The notes: generated by a model not told the origin, from the sequence alone. Positions 8,695 through 17,826 are shown, counted from the first letter of the stretch. The stretch: DNA of 64,000 bases from Pseudoselenomonas ruminantium (GCF_900142515.1 NZ_FRBC01000011.1:28637-92636), one strand, 5' to 3'. Translations and numbers: made by a program.

Positions 8695-11175
8695 TTACAT
8701 CACACCGCGGAAAAAATGGCCACGAGTGATATCCGTACCCTCCTGCTGTTTCAGGATAGCTTCCTGTACCTCATCAATAGCAGCAGGCCATTTCATCGCC
8801 TGAACATAAGCCTTCACGATTGACTCAATCTCCCGGCACTCCATGGCCTTGGCCTCAATCTGCAGAGTCCCGATACCTGCGCCCTTGAACTTCATGGCAT
8901 GAGGCAGCATGGACAGCGTCTTGCTGTTCAGCACATGCATATGGCAGAACTGATCCATGCGCAGGGGGAACAGTGCCTCCTTGCGGTCCTTCAGTGCAAA
9001 TCTGCCGCTGGTGCAGGGATGGCTGCAGGAGCCTTCGCCTGCATTGCCTAAGAAGCTGCCCGTCACGCAGTATTCCGAAACCATCAATTCCAACCGGCCA
9101 TGCACGATGGTGCTCAAAGGTATGTCGCTTTCCTTTGCCAGCGCTTCCATCTGTTGCCATTTGAGTTCCGGTGACAGCGTAGCCGACATCACACCATAAT
9201 CCCTGAGGAACGCCAGTGTGCTCTTGTTATAAGAAATCAGGCTGTAATCCGCATGGATTGCAAAATCTGTCAGGCGCTTGACCAGATGCAGCTGTGCAAT
9301 ATTATGGACATGAATGGCTGCAGGTGGGAATTTCTTCGCCGCTATGAGGATCTTTTCAAAGAAAGGCTGGAAATCATCCCGCATGATGCGCGGCAGATTG
9401 AAGTCAATGCGTACCCGCGCTTTTTGCGCCAGATGCCAAGCCTTCTCATAATCCATTACGGTCAAGGCTTCATGCTCGTAGGATTCGCCGCCAAAGATGA
9501 TGCCATCCGCACCGCCGGCAATGGCTGCACGCATCTTTTCCAGATTGTCCACGGCCACCATCAAACGGGGCATCGCGAGAGCCTGCACCGCAGTTTCTGC
9601 CTTGAAGGGCTGCGGATTTTCCACCCGCAGCGGATAATGGGCCAGTCGCTGAGCATCCAACATTTCCACGGCCTGCCGCCGGGCTTCATTGATCTCACTC
9701 ATGGGGACCATGACTTCACCGCTGATTTCCGTCTGCAGTTCCATGAGTTCATAAACACTGGTTCCCAAACGGTCAACCTGCTTGTGGATAACCTCTTCCG
9801 ACAAGGGGCGTTTCTTCGCTGCTTCACCGATGAAGTCCGTCTTGCCCTGCCCAATATGCCCGGCATTATCCCGCAGGATGACAGTCAAAGGCTCGCCAAT
9901 CGCCGCCCTGACTTCAGCCGTAATGGGAATACGCCGCACAGGCGCACCGCTGGCATATTTTTCCTTGGCCCTTTCCATCAACTGAGCATCATAGACCTTG
10001 AATACCCGGTCATGGTCACGGACAGCTGTGGGAATGGCAAAACGTACCGTATCACCGCTGTCCGCCAAAGTCAGCGGCTTCCCTTTGACATCTGACATCT
10101 CGCTGATGGTCGCCGTCACCCGGCCACCAACCTTCACCCAGAAATCGACCTGATCGCCCAACGCCAATTTACCGGAAAGTTTCACCGTCACGAGCCGCTT
10201 ATCCCAGTCATAGGCGGTAACCCGGCCAATCAGCAGGCCCCGGTTATTGGGGCGGCGGTCACTCATCATCTTTTTGCCGGGACGATTCACGAGATAAGCC
10301 GTGGTAAAGTCACGGTTGAAAATCTGCGCCAGATTGTCACGGGCTGACTGGTCAATCGTATAATCCTGACCAGCCAGATACAGGTCAATTGCCGCCCGAT
10401 ATGTTCCCACAACTGTTGCCACATATTCCGGACGCTTCATACGGCCCTCGATTTTCAAAGAAGCCACGCCGGCCTTGATCAGGTCAGGAATCACATCAAT
10501 GGTATTGAGGTCGCGGGGCGAGAGCAGATAATTACCTGCCTTATCCCCCAGCACATCATGACCATTTTCATCCACCAATGTATAGGGCAGACGGCAGGGC
10601 TGGGCACAACGCCCCCGGTTGCCGCTGCGACCGCCGATCATGCTGCTCATAAGGCACTGCCCCGAATAGCAGACACAAAGGGCACCATGCATGAATACTT
10701 CGATTTCTACATCACAGTTCGCACAGATATGAGCAATCTCTCTCAAGGACAGTTCTCGGGACAGCACCACGCGGGTAAAGCCCATTTCCTGCAGGGCCAG
10801 TACACCTTCCAGACTGTGCACGGTCATCTGGGTACTGGCATGCAGCGGCATATCGGGCACAATCTCCCGGGCAATGCGGGCTACGCCCAAGTCCTGTACC
10901 AGGACTGCATCCGCGCCTGCATCCCGCAAAAACAGGAGATACTCTTTAAGTGCCGGGATTTCTTCGTCATCGACAATGGTATTGACGGTGACATTGATCA
11001 GCACATCCCGCAAATGCGCAAAACGGATGGCCTCACGCAGGCCATCCTCATCAAAATTATTGGCATAAGCACGGGCGCCAAACTGCGTGCCGGCCATATA
11101 GACCGCATTGGCCCCGCTTTCCACAGCGGCAATCAGCGCTTCACGGCTGCCCGCCGGGGCTAGTAATTCAATCAT
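8695..11175 (-). CDS. Peptidase U32 family protein with DUF3656
   Basis: 826-aa U32 protein. The N-terminal U32 domain (about 1-350) contains the signature around EVFMHGALCVCYSGQC followed by GRCAQPCRLPY, whose cysteines probably hold an iron-sulfur cluster. DUF3656-type beta domains follow, then a second barrel-like region with EYCVTGSFLGN and further cysteines near the C-terminus. Members of this family (RlhA, TrhP/YrrO-like) are linked to hydroxylation of rRNA or tRNA uridine/cytidine rather than proteolysis. The exact target here is inferred. Its stop is followed by a shared terminator. The start overlaps the end of scpB by 4 nt, so it belongs to the scpA-scpB transcript. Confidence 0.88.
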   Translation of the reverse strand: MIELLAPAGSREALIAAVESGANAVYMAGTQFGARAYANNFDEDGLREAIRFAHLRDVLINVTVNTIVDDEEIPALKEYLLFLRDAGADAVLVQDLGVARIAREIVPDMPLHASTQMTVHSLEGVLALQEMGFTRVVLSRELSLREIAHICANCDVEIEVFMHGALCVCYSGQCLMSSMIGGRSGNRGRCAQPCRLPYTLVDENGHDVLGDKAGNYLLSPRDLNTIDVIPDLIKAGVASLKIEGRMKRPEYVATVVGTYRAAIDLYLAGQDYTIDQSARDNLAQIFNRDFTTAYLVNRPGKKMMSDRRPNNRGLLIGRVTAYDWDKRLVTVKLSGKLALGDQVDFWVKVGGRVTATISEMSDVKGKPLTLADSGDTVRFAIPTAVRDHDRVFKVYDAQLMERAKEKYASGAPVRRIPITAEVRAAIGEPLTVILRDNAGHIGQGKTDFIGEAAKKRPLSEEVIHKQVDRLGTSVYELMELQTEISGEVMVPMSEINEARRQAVEMLDAQRLAHYPLRVENPQPFKAETAVQALAMPRLMVAVDNLEKMRAAIAGGADGIIFGGESYEHEALTVMDYEKAWHLAQKARVRIDFNLPRIMRDDFQPFFEKILIAAKKFPPAAIHVHNIAQLHLVKRLTDFAIHADYSLISYNKSTLAFLRDYGVMSATLSPELKWQQMEALAKESDIPLSTIVHGRLELMVSEYCVTGSFLGNAGEGSCSHPCTSGRFALKDRKEALFPLRMDQFCHMHVLNSKTLSMLPHAMKFKGAGIGTLQIEAKAMECREIESIVKAYVQAMKWPAAIDEVQEAILKQQEGTDITRGHFFRGVM

Positions 11176-11795
11176 TCCATTTCCTCCGTATCTTGTTTCT
11201 CCGCTTCCTGCAAATGCTGCATCTCCTGAAAGAGTTCCATCTGATCATTGTCCAGCGCTGCCACAGCCTCTTCTGTACTGGGCAGCTCCGGCAGATCTGC
11301 CAGGGTGTTTATCCCAAAGCAACGCAGGAAGGTATCCGTCGTACCATAAAGTATCGGCCGCCCCAATACAGGCTTGCGGCCCACTTCGGCAATAAGCTCT
11401 AATTCCAATAGTTTCTGCAGGGCACGCTCCACGCGTACACCACGGATATTTTCAATCTCCGCCTTCGTGATTGGCTGTTTGAAGGCCACAATGGACAGGG
11501 TTTCCATAGTCGGTGCCGAAATCTTCCGGTCCACGACCTGGCTGAGCCGTTCCACCGTCATATAAGCCTCGGGCCGGGTGGCAAGTTGATAGCCCCCCGC
11601 TACCTGCCGCAGGGTGAGACCGCTATGCCGTTCATCCAGTTCTGCCTGCAGGCGGGTCAATATATTCTGGGTTTCTATCACGCCCAGCTCCATGATATGG
11701 GCGATTTCCTTCACGCTCATGGGATTGCCTGCCGCAAACAGCACCGCCTCCACCAGTCCTGTTGCTGATATTTCTGCCCGTTCTTTCTCAGGCAT
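11172..11795 (-). CDS. scpB: Segregation and condensation protein B
   Basis: ScpB kleisin-interacting protein of about 207 aa, made of two winged-helix domains that join ScpA and SMC in chromosome condensation. Family hallmarks are LVEAVLFAAGNPMSV near the N-terminus, TLSIVAFKQPITKAEIE and GRPILYGTT. The acidic C-terminal tail is variable in the family. ATG 11795 is preceded by GGAGGAGG and overlaps the scpA stop by 8 nt; an upstream in-frame start at 11834 would lie inside scpA and lacks a good site. Confidence 0.93.
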   Translation of the reverse strand: MPEKERAEISATGLVEAVLFAAGNPMSVKEIAHIMELGVIETQNILTRLQAELDERHSGLTLRQVAGGYQLATRPEAYMTVERLSQVVDRKISAPTMETLSIVAFKQPITKAEIENIRGVRVERALQKLLELELIAEVGRKPVLGRPILYGTTDTFLRCFGINTLADLPELPSTEEAVAALDNDQMELFQEMQHLQEAEKQDTEEME

Positions 11796-12513
11796 GAACT
11801 TCCTCCTCCCGGACACAGATATAGATTTCCGCAAAAGAACGCTGCTGCCTGACTGTAACCGTCCGGAGTTTCATCAGTTCCAGCAGCGCCAGAAAAGTCA
11901 CAATCAGTTCACTGCGCGTTCCTGACTGGAATGCCTCTGAAAACAACAGTTTGCCCCGACTGCGCCCTAAAAGCAGGATGATGTCTTCCATCTTGCCCTT
12001 TATGCTGTATTCCTCCGGTTCCACCAACGCCTTCGGGATGGTGAGCTCCTCCTTCACGGACAATACCGTGCGGAAAGCATCCACCAACAAATCCAGCGAC
12101 AGATTCCCCGGCGGCAGATGATGTACCGGCAGATCCATGGGCTCGCGGGCCACAAAACGTTCTTGCACGCCAGCCATATCCCCTAATACCTGGCTCACCT
12201 GCTTGAACTTGCGGTATTCCAGAATTCGCTGAACCAGTTCAAAGCGGGGATCTTCCTCCGGTTCTCCCTCTTCCTTCGGGGCTTTCGGGAGCATCATGCG
12301 GGATTTTATTTGCAATAATGTCGCCGCCATCACCAGAAAGGAGCTGGCAATCTCCATATTGAACTCCCGGAATCTATCCAGGTAATCCAAATACTGCCGT
12401 GTCAGCTCCGCAATGGGGATATCATAGATATCAATCTTGTTCTTCTCAATCAGATGCATCAAAAGGTCCATGGGGCCTTCAAAAGCATCAAGTTTAATCT
12501 TATAATCTTCCAT
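11788..12513 (-). CDS. scpA: Segregation and condensation protein A
   Basis: ScpA kleisin of 241 aa. FEGPMDLLMHLIEKNKIDI at the N-terminus binds the SMC neck, and the C-terminal winged helix (EAFQSGTRSELIVTFLALLEL) binds the SMC head. The middle is the variable ScpB-binding linker. The ATG at 12513 has no clear Shine-Dalgarno and follows the M50 protease stop by 7 nt, so translation is probably coupled. Confidence 0.94.
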   Translation of the reverse strand: MEDYKIKLDAFEGPMDLLMHLIEKNKIDIYDIPIAELTRQYLDYLDRFREFNMEIASSFLVMAATLLQIKSRMMLPKAPKEEGEPEEDPRFELVQRILEYRKFKQVSQVLGDMAGVQERFVAREPMDLPVHHLPPGNLSLDLLVDAFRTVLSVKEELTIPKALVEPEEYSIKGKMEDIILLLGRSRGKLLFSEAFQSGTRSELIVTFLALLELMKLRTVTVRQQRSFAEIYICVREEEVHA

Positions 12514-12520
12514 CAATAAA

Positions 12521-13147
12521 TCAGATAAAGGGGCTCAATAGCAAACGGAAAATCTGCCAAATCAGATTGCGGCAGGGAATCAAGATCATGCTGAGCACCG
12601 GTGTCATCAATAATACGATCAGGATAAGGAAACTATAACGCTCCAAACCGGCCAGTTTATAGGCCATATCCCGCGGCAGCAGCTGCATGAGCACATGTGA
12701 ACCATCCAGCGGCGGCAATGGAATCAGATTGAAGATACCAAAGCCGATATTATACTCGATGATCAACCGGAAAACCATATAGACACCAGCCGTCATATCG
12801 CCGCCCATGCGATCAAACACCACCAGTACCACCAAGGCCAGAAAAGCCGTGACGAAATTCGCCATAGGACCAGCCAGCGATACCAAAATATCATCCCGCT
12901 GGGGATTTTTAAAGTTACGAGGATTGATCTGCACAGGCTTAGCCCAACCAAAATGCACGAGAAACAGCATCAGCATACCGATCGGATCGATATGCGCTTT
13001 GGGGTTCAGCGTCAGCCGCCCCATGAGCCGCGGTGTGAAATCGCCTAACCAGACTGCCACCTGAGCATGGGCATACTCATGAATCACCATAGCGATAATC
13101 AGGCCTGGCAGACCTGCAATAATCATCATTGGATTGAAATCAAACAT
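12521..13147 (-). CDS. Site-2 protease family (M50) membrane metalloprotease
   Basis: 208-aa multi-pass membrane zinc protease of the compact M50 group (Bacillus YwhC-like). HEYAHAQ near residue 25 is the HExxH-type zinc site, and NLIPLPPLDG near 140 gives the third ligand (N/D-x-x-P-x-P-P-L-D-G). About five hydrophobic segments. It lacks PDZ and cytoplasmic domains, so it is not the RseP type. Substrate unknown. GGAGGGAG lies before ATG 13147 inside the 3' end of the Nudix gene. Its position just before scpA is common in Firmicutes. Confidence 0.9.
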   Translation of the reverse strand: MFDFNPMMIIAGLPGLIIAMVIHEYAHAQVAVWLGDFTPRLMGRLTLNPKAHIDPIGMLMLFLVHFGWAKPVQINPRNFKNPQRDDILVSLAGPMANFVTAFLALVVLVVFDRMGGDMTAGVYMVFRLIIEYNIGFGIFNLIPLPPLDGSHVLMQLLPRDMAYKLAGLERYSFLILIVLLMTPVLSMILIPCRNLIWQIFRLLLSPFI

Positions 13148-13705
13148 TTATTTCTCCCTCCGGCTGCGTTCCAGCATCAAAATGGCCGTTACCGATTTAG
13201 CATCATAAATCTCACCATTCAGCACCAATTCCACGGCCTTCTCCAGCGGCATCTTCACCACATTGATAAACTCATCCTCATCCGTATGCTGCTTGCCAGC
13301 CTTCAAGCCTTCAGCGGCATAGATATGGATATATTCATTAGAAAAGCCAACCGTTGTGGCAACCGTTGTCAATTTCGTGATGCAATCCGCTTCATAACCG
13401 GTTTCCTCTGACAGTTCCCGGGTTGCACAATAAAGCGGATCTTCATCCGGTGCATCGAGCTTGCCCGCCGGAATTTCCAGCGTGATGCGGCCAATAGGAT
13501 AGCGATACTGTTTTACCAGGATCACCTGACCATCTTCCGTCAAAGGAATCACAGCCGAAGCACCAGGATGCTTGATCCACTCCCGTGTGGCTTCACTGCC
13601 GCTTGGCAATTTGACTGTATCCCGTTTCACATGCAGGAGCGTGCCATCAAAAATATCTTCGCTGCCAATTTTTTCTTCAATCAAGTCTTTATCTTCCATT
13701 GCCAT
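13148..13705 (-). CDS. nudF: Nudix hydrolase, ADP-ribose pyrophosphatase type
   Basis: 185-aa Nudix hydrolase. The Nudix box is visible from GKLDAPDEDP through ATRELSEETGYEA (G-x5-E-x7-R-E-L-x-E-E-x-G). The upstream IPLTEDGQVILVKQYRYP and IPAG segments are typical of ADP-ribose pyrophosphatases, which turn ADP-ribose into AMP and ribose-5-phosphate. GGGGAGG lies 8 nt before ATG 13705. First gene of the Nudix-M50-scpA-scpB-U32 run. Confidence 0.88.
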   Translation of the reverse strand: MAMEDKDLIEEKIGSEDIFDGTLLHVKRDTVKLPSGSEATREWIKHPGASAVIPLTEDGQVILVKQYRYPIGRITLEIPAGKLDAPDEDPLYCATRELSEETGYEADCITKLTTVATTVGFSNEYIHIYAAEGLKAGKQHTDEDEFINVVKMPLEKAVELVLNGEIYDAKSVTAILMLERSRREK

Positions 13706-13774
13706 GATTTGAGCCTCCCCGAATATAACATAATTTATATTTTACAATATTTAGCCACTGACTTCAATACAGAA

Positions 13775-13805
13775 AAGCCTTCTCCCATCGAGCAGGAGAA
13801 GGCTT
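13775..13805 (-). terminator. Terminator of the tRNA operon
   Basis: AAGCCTTCTCC / GGAGAAGGCTT, 11-bp stem, followed on the minus strand by TTTTCTGT. It lies 11 nt after the 3' end of tRNA-Cys. Confidence 0.85.
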
Positions 13806-13815
13806 GCTTTCATTA

Positions 13816-13889
<74 letters not shown>

Positions 13890-13895
13890 ATAAAA

Positions 13896-13971
<76 letters not shown>

Positions 13972-13974
13972 AAG

Positions 13975-14051
13975 TGGCGACCCGAAGGGGACTTGAACCC
14001 CTGACCTCCGCCGTGACAGGGCGGCATTCTAACCAACTAAACTACCGGGCC
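13975..14051 (-). tRNA. tRNA-Asp(GTC)
   Basis: 77 nt with an encoded CCA. Acceptor GGCCCGG pairs with TCGGGTC through two G-U pairs. The anticodon loop CTGTCAC gives anticodon GTC. It is first in the Asp-Gly-Cys transcript, 3 nt before tRNA-Gly. Confidence 0.95.
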
Positions 14052-14091
14052 GTCTTTACTTTTTTGCCGCTGTCGTTCAGCGACATATATT

Positions 14092-14120
14092 ATTATACGG
14101 ATAACCTACCTGCTTGTCAA
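14092..14120 (-). promoter_or_regulatory. Consensus promoter of the tRNA operon
   Basis: TTGACA (14115-14120), 17-bp spacer, TATAAT (14092-14097): a perfect sigma-70 promoter about 40 nt before tRNA-Asp. The leader contains the short hairpin TGTCGCTGAACGACA. Confidence 0.9.
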
Positions 14121-14159
14121 CAGTAAAATTACATTTTTTCAAAAAAACTTCAACATCTC

Positions 14160-14636
14160 TCAAAAAGCCCCAGAAATATCAATCACCTTCTTAAAGAGCG
14201 AACGATCCATTTCATCGATATCACGCCACTGTCCATCAGCATTTTTGGTAAGTATCTGTGCCCCATCCTGCTTGAAGGAAACGACTTGTTCACCATACGA
14301 TTCACCCTGAGAATTTACATTTTTTATCCTGACTTGCCATTTATGAGCTTTTTTATCCACTGTAACGGATCCTGCAACAATAAAAACCTTTTCGCCTTCG
14401 AAGCTATAGACAAAAACGTCCTGTATCGGTTTAACCGCCTGTCTTACTACTTTTTTTTCCTCTATTGGCTGGGGAAGCTTATTTATCTTGGAAGTATCCT
14501 CATTCCTGCTAGCTACAGTAGTTTCTGTAATCTGCTGACCTGCCGGAGACACTCCACCATTCAAGAGCATCACAGCTCCGCCAATGGCCAGTAAGATTCC
14601 CATCAGTCCACCAATTACAATTCTTCGTTTATTCAT
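14160..14636 (-). CDS. Hypothetical membrane-anchored protein
   Basis: 158 aa. A basic start (MNKRR) and one hydrophobic helix (about 6-29, IVIGGLMGILLAIGGAVML) anchor it in the inner membrane with the rest outside. The outer part has a flexible linker (about 30-70) and a small domain with VFVYSFEGEKVFIVAGSV and HKWQVRIKNVN. No family recognised. ATG 14636 follows GGAGGTG. A TATAAT box (14667-14672) with TTGCCC 18 bp upstream sits in the preceding terminator hairpin, so it probably has its own promoter. Confidence 0.65.
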   Translation of the reverse strand: MNKRRIVIGGLMGILLAIGGAVMLLNGGVSPAGQQITETTVASRNEDTSKINKLPQPIEEKKVVRQAVKPIQDVFVYSFEGEKVFIVAGSVTVDKKAHKWQVRIKNVNSQGESYGEQVVSFKQDGAQILTKNADGQWRDIDEMDRSLFKKVIDISGAF

Positions 14637-14676
14637 GTTGCACCTCCGCATGAATGTTTACGGAACAATTATACAA

Positions 14677-14705
14677 GAAAGACCTTGCCTGGGGCAAGGT
14701 CTTTC
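14677..14705 (-). terminator. Terminator hairpin
   Basis: GAAAGACCTTGCC / GGCAAGGTCTTTC, 13-bp stem with a 3-nt loop, directly after the stop of the gene at 14708-15337. Its 3' arm overlaps the likely promoter of the next gene. Confidence 0.75.
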
Positions 14706-14707
14706 TC

Positions 14708-15337
14708 TCAGCAGCTTGAAGGAAAATTTTTTCGGATTATCATCTCAATGTTATTTCCCTTTACATACACACGAATATCATCGGCGATATTGGCTACAAT
14801 CGATTTTTCCAATTCATCCAAAGCAGCTTCTATATCCGCATCTTCCCCATCAGCAGCCTGTCCCAAATCTTCACGGTATTTATCCAGAGTCCACATATAG
14901 CCATCTATAGCCAACGTCACTCCTCCGAGGCTCATAATCTCAGGATTCCCTGCCAACACCTGACTATCATTTTCCATACTATAGATACTATCTTCAATAA
15001 AATCCTGAATCTTCCCCATAATACCTACAGATGCCTCATTCCGCTGCCTGGATGATGTTGCAATCAACTCCTGCTTCTTTTGATAATTCATAGGCGACGT
15101 CGCTAGCAAATGCAAAATACAGTTACAATCATCCTGACTTTCCATCCAGAACTTAGCTACAAACTCTTCAACAACAGCCCGTACCATGCTCATGGTTTCC
15201 TCAGCCAACAGACGAGTGCGCCGGACACTGCGCTCATCAAATCCCATTTCCCGGCTGAAATATTCTACCTCATCCAAGGCCGTTTCCATGCCTTTTCCAT
15301 TGCTGTTGATCATGATTTTTGTCGTTTCCATACCCAT
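14708..15337 (-). CDS. Hypothetical protein, possible STAS partner
   Basis: 209-aa soluble protein. RRTRLLAEETMSMVRAVVE (about 39-57) looks like the helix that carries the N-box in RsbW/SpoIIAB-type anti-sigma kinases. I cannot find clear G-boxes after it, so ATP binding is doubtful. The C-terminal part (IVANIADDIRVYVKGNNIEMII) looks like a beta-rich half of such a fold. It lies 27 nt downstream of a STAS anti-anti-sigma gene, the usual partner of such kinases. I see no sigma factor or phosphatase nearby. A degenerate GHKL partner-switch protein is a reasonable but unproven reading. Confidence 0.6.
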   Translation of the reverse strand: MGMETTKIMINSNGKGMETALDEVEYFSREMGFDERSVRRTRLLAEETMSMVRAVVEEFVAKFWMESQDDCNCILHLLATSPMNYQKKQELIATSSRQRNEASVGIMGKIQDFIEDSIYSMENDSQVLAGNPEIMSLGGVTLAIDGYMWTLDKYREDLGQAADGEDADIEAALDELEKSIVANIADDIRVYVKGNNIEMIIRKNFPSSC

Positions 15338-15364
15338 TCAATCCCCTATTGTCATTTTTCGACA

Positions 15365-15664
15365 TCATTCTTCAATGGTCAGGAAATCAATAAAGCCCGT
15401 CATCTCCAAGACATCCTTAACATCCGGACTAACATGAATCAGTTTCATCATACCTTGTTTTTTCATTCGCTTCTGCGCCAATAACAAAACGCGCAACCCA
15501 GCAGAAGCCACATATACCAATTCAGTAAAATCAAAAGTCAGCTCTGTAATGCCCCCCAGCTCATTTTGCACGACCTTATCTAAATCTGGCGCAGAAACAG
15601 CATCCAATCGTCCCGTTAAGGCCAACGTCAGAGATGCACCATTTTGCTCTTTTTTAATTTCCAT
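15365..15664 (-). CDS. STAS domain anti-anti-sigma factor-like protein
   Basis: 99-aa single STAS domain (SpoIIAA/RsbV type). GRLDAVSAPDLDKVV, LTFDFTELVYVASAGLRVLL and TGFIDFLTIEE follow the family pattern. The phosphoacceptor Ser is expected in VASAGLR (near residue 57). Such proteins bind a partner kinase when unphosphorylated. The natural partner is the downstream gene at 14708. AAGGAGT lies before the ATG. Confidence 0.88.
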   Translation of the reverse strand: MEIKKEQNGASLTLALTGRLDAVSAPDLDKVVQNELGGITELTFDFTELVYVASAGLRVLLLAQKRMKKQGMMKLIHVSPDVKDVLEMTGFIDFLTIEE

Positions 15665-15693
15665 AATAAATTACTCCTTCCAAGTTACAAATA

Positions 15694-15858
15694 CTACCTT
15701 ATCAGTAAAATTCGCTCTATGAAGGAAATTTCCTGCTGCCATCTCATATACTTCCATAATGCAAGCATGTTTTTTCCTTCAGTAGCATCCAGATCTTCTC
15801 TTGCCAAGGAACCACAGGGCCTGCCCTCATCGGCAAAAATAAGCGCCCATTCTGCCAA
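15694..15858 (-). CDS. Possible small ORF upstream of the STAS gene
   Basis: A 54-codon frame starting TTG at 15858 and ending TAG at 15694, 30 nt before the STAS start and on the same strand. The translation has protein-like composition (LAEWALIFADEGRPCGSL ... MLALWKYMRWQQEISFIER). AAGGGGG lies about 11 nt upstream of the TTG, which is further than ideal. No homology recognised; it could be a small regulator, a remnant of a longer gene, or chance. The rest of 15859-16021 shows no gene. Confidence 0.3.
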   Translation of the reverse strand: MAEWALIFADEGRPCGSLAREDLDATEGKNMLALWKYMRWQQEISFIERILLIR

Positions 15859-16021
15859 AACTGTTCAAAGCCCCCTTTGCTGACAGACAATCCATCGAAC
15901 TGTCAGCTAAATAATTCGTTAGCGCAATAGAAAAATCCTTTTTTCATGTTAACAACTATGGCACTATAAGTTTTTTTTTGCTATCATAGGTAAGTACTAA
16001 TTTTTTATCGAGGTGTTTTTT

Positions 16022-17167
16022 ATGCAAACAGCCACCACGCCCCGCAAGCCAAGACTTGCTGCTATCGAATACATCCGTGGCATTTCCATGATGGGGGTTA
16101 TCGGCATCCATATCGGTTCTCAATATATTATGAATCCTGCCGCTAATATCCATTTGGTAGCTCTCTTTGAAACATTTACCCGTTTCAGTGTTCCGATTTT
16201 CTTTTTCATCTCCGCCTTCGGACTGTTTTACAATCTGGATCTCCATGCACCTTTTGATTTTGGGAAATTTACCCAGAGACGATTAAAAACCGTGTTGATT
16301 CCTTATCTAGCCTGGTCCCTGCTCTATCTGTTCCATGACGGCCTTCTCTACGGTGTAGGCTTCCCTGACCCTATGCACTTGCTGTCCATACTATTCTTTG
16401 GTAATGCTAAATATCAACTCTACTTTATGGTAATCCTTCTGTGGTTCTACTTGCTGATGCCCTTGTGGATCAAGCTGGTCCGCCATTTGACCATACCTCG
16501 TCTCTGCATGATGCTGGCTCTGCAGATTGCTTTTGACTACTGGTCCAGCTTCAGCACCTCGTTTAATCTTTATGTATACAGTTTACCAGATGATGATATC
16601 TTAAAACCGTTCCTCATGTATCGCCTTAATTATTGGGTATTGCATTACTTCTTTATTTTTCTGCTGGGCGGATATCTCGCCAGCCACACGGCCCAATTTA
16701 TGGATTTTATGAAAAAGCACCTCCACGGATTGACCGCCTGCTTTTTCTTCACGTTGGGTGGTTTGATGACTTACTACTATGAGAAGATCTTTCTGAGCGG
16801 TTACACCGCATTGGAAGCGATCAACACCGCTCATCAGCTCTGCCCATGGGGAATTTTATATACGGTAGCCGCCAGCTTCTTCTTCTTTGCCATTTTTACG
16901 TACCAAAAGTACCCTGCCGTCCTCAGTCCGTTGTTACACCTTCTAGGTAAGCACTCATATTTCGCCTACCTATCACATCCCCTTTTCATCACCTACATCG
17001 GCCTGTGGCTGCAAAACACGGGGCATCTTATAACCGCCCCAGTGGCAATCAGCTTTTATGCCGCCACACTCATATTCTCTATTGCAGCAGCTGTTATCTG
17101 CCGAAAGATAGGTGAACACATCCCCATCCTTAACAAAATAACCATTGGCGTCTACCCGTCAAAATAA
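16022..17167 (+). CDS. Acyltransferase family 3 membrane protein
   Basis: 381-aa integral membrane protein with about ten hydrophobic segments, typical of OafA/YrhL-like acyltransferases that move acetyl or other acyl groups onto surface polysaccharides. The N-terminal AAIEYIRGISMMGVIGIHI carries the arginine and histidine characteristic of TM1 in the family, and FFFISAFGLFYN forms TM2. Substrate unknown; no polysaccharide cluster is adjacent. Start ATG 16022 has AGGTG at 6 nt; a GTG at 16013 overlaps that site. Confidence 0.88.
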   Translation: MQTATTPRKPRLAAIEYIRGISMMGVIGIHIGSQYIMNPAANIHLVALFETFTRFSVPIFFFISAFGLFYNLDLHAPFDFGKFTQRRLKTVLIPYLAWSLLYLFHDGLLYGVGFPDPMHLLSILFFGNAKYQLYFMVILLWFYLLMPLWIKLVRHLTIPRLCMMLALQIAFDYWSSFSTSFNLYVYSLPDDDILKPFLMYRLNYWVLHYFFIFLLGGYLASHTAQFMDFMKKHLHGLTACFFFTLGGLMTYYYEKIFLSGYTALEAINTAHQLCPWGILYTVAASFFFFAIFTYQKYPAVLSPLLHLLGKHSYFAYLSHPLFITYIGLWLQNTGHLITAPVAISFYAATLIFSIAAAVICRKIGEHIPILNKITIGVYPSK

Positions 17168-17179
17168 TATCAATCCCAA

Positions 17180-17225
17180 AAGAAGCTGTGGACGAAATGC
17201 GAAAGCATTTCATCCACAGCTTCTT
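17180..17225. terminator. Bidirectional terminator between acyltransferase and pyrE
   Basis: Long inverted repeat AAGAAGCTGTGGA(C/T)GAAATGC with its complement, about 20 bp with a short GAAA-type loop. It serves the convergent acyltransferase gene and the pyr operon. Confidence 0.9.
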
Positions 17226-17239
17226 TCATGTATGAAAAG

Positions 17240-17824
17240 TTATACCTTTGCCTTTCCTGTACTCCCACGTTTTGTCATGGGAATCCCCTGTTTGCACAGC
17301 GGGCATTCTTCAGGCTTGTAGGTTTCCACATCCATGTGCAGCAAAGCCGTGCAGGGAACATCGCCGAAGCTGGCCTTGCCGCCACTGCGGTCAACGAGCA
17401 TGCTGACCGCTACGGGAATGCCGCCGTGAGCCTTGACCACTTCGATGACTTCCTTGATGGAGCCGCCCGTAGTCACGATGTCTTCCACAATCAGGCAACG
17501 CTCCCCTTCATGGAGGCTGAAGCCACGGCGGAAGGTCATCTTGCCATCTACGCGTTCGGTGAAGATAGCCCGGGTGCCCAGTGCCTTGCCCGTTTCATGG
17601 GCCAGCAGGATACCACCGGTCATAGGACCGACGACTGTCTCGATATTCGCATCCTTGAATTTCTCGGCCATGGCCTGGCAGAGTTTTTCTGTGTATTTCG
17701 GCTGCTGAAGCACATTGAACTTTTCCACATAATGGGGGCTGTGCAGGCCGGAGGTCAGAAGGAAATGACCATCCATGATTGCACCCGTTTCAATCAGTAA
17801 TTCTTTTACTTCCTGTTCCGTCAT
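17240..17824 (-). CDS. pyrE: Orotate phosphoribosyltransferase
   Basis: PyrE of 194 aa: orotate + PRPP to orotidine-5'-phosphate. FLLTSGLHSPHYVEKF is the substrate-side motif. VGPMTGGILLA and the PRPP-binding CLIVEDIVTTGGS are present. It belongs to the bacterial type with a C-terminal cysteine pair (CPLCKQG) common in Firmicutes and Thermus. Last gene of the pyr operon, two bases after pyrF. Confidence 0.95.
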   Translation of the reverse strand: MTEQEVKELLIETGAIMDGHFLLTSGLHSPHYVEKFNVLQQPKYTEKLCQAMAEKFKDANIETVVGPMTGGILLAHETGKALGTRAIFTERVDGKMTFRRGFSLHEGERCLIVEDIVTTGGSIKEVIEVVKAHGGIPVAVSMLVDRSGGKASFGDVPCTALLHMDVETYKPEECPLCKQGIPMTKRGSTGKAKV

Positions 17825-17826
17825 CT

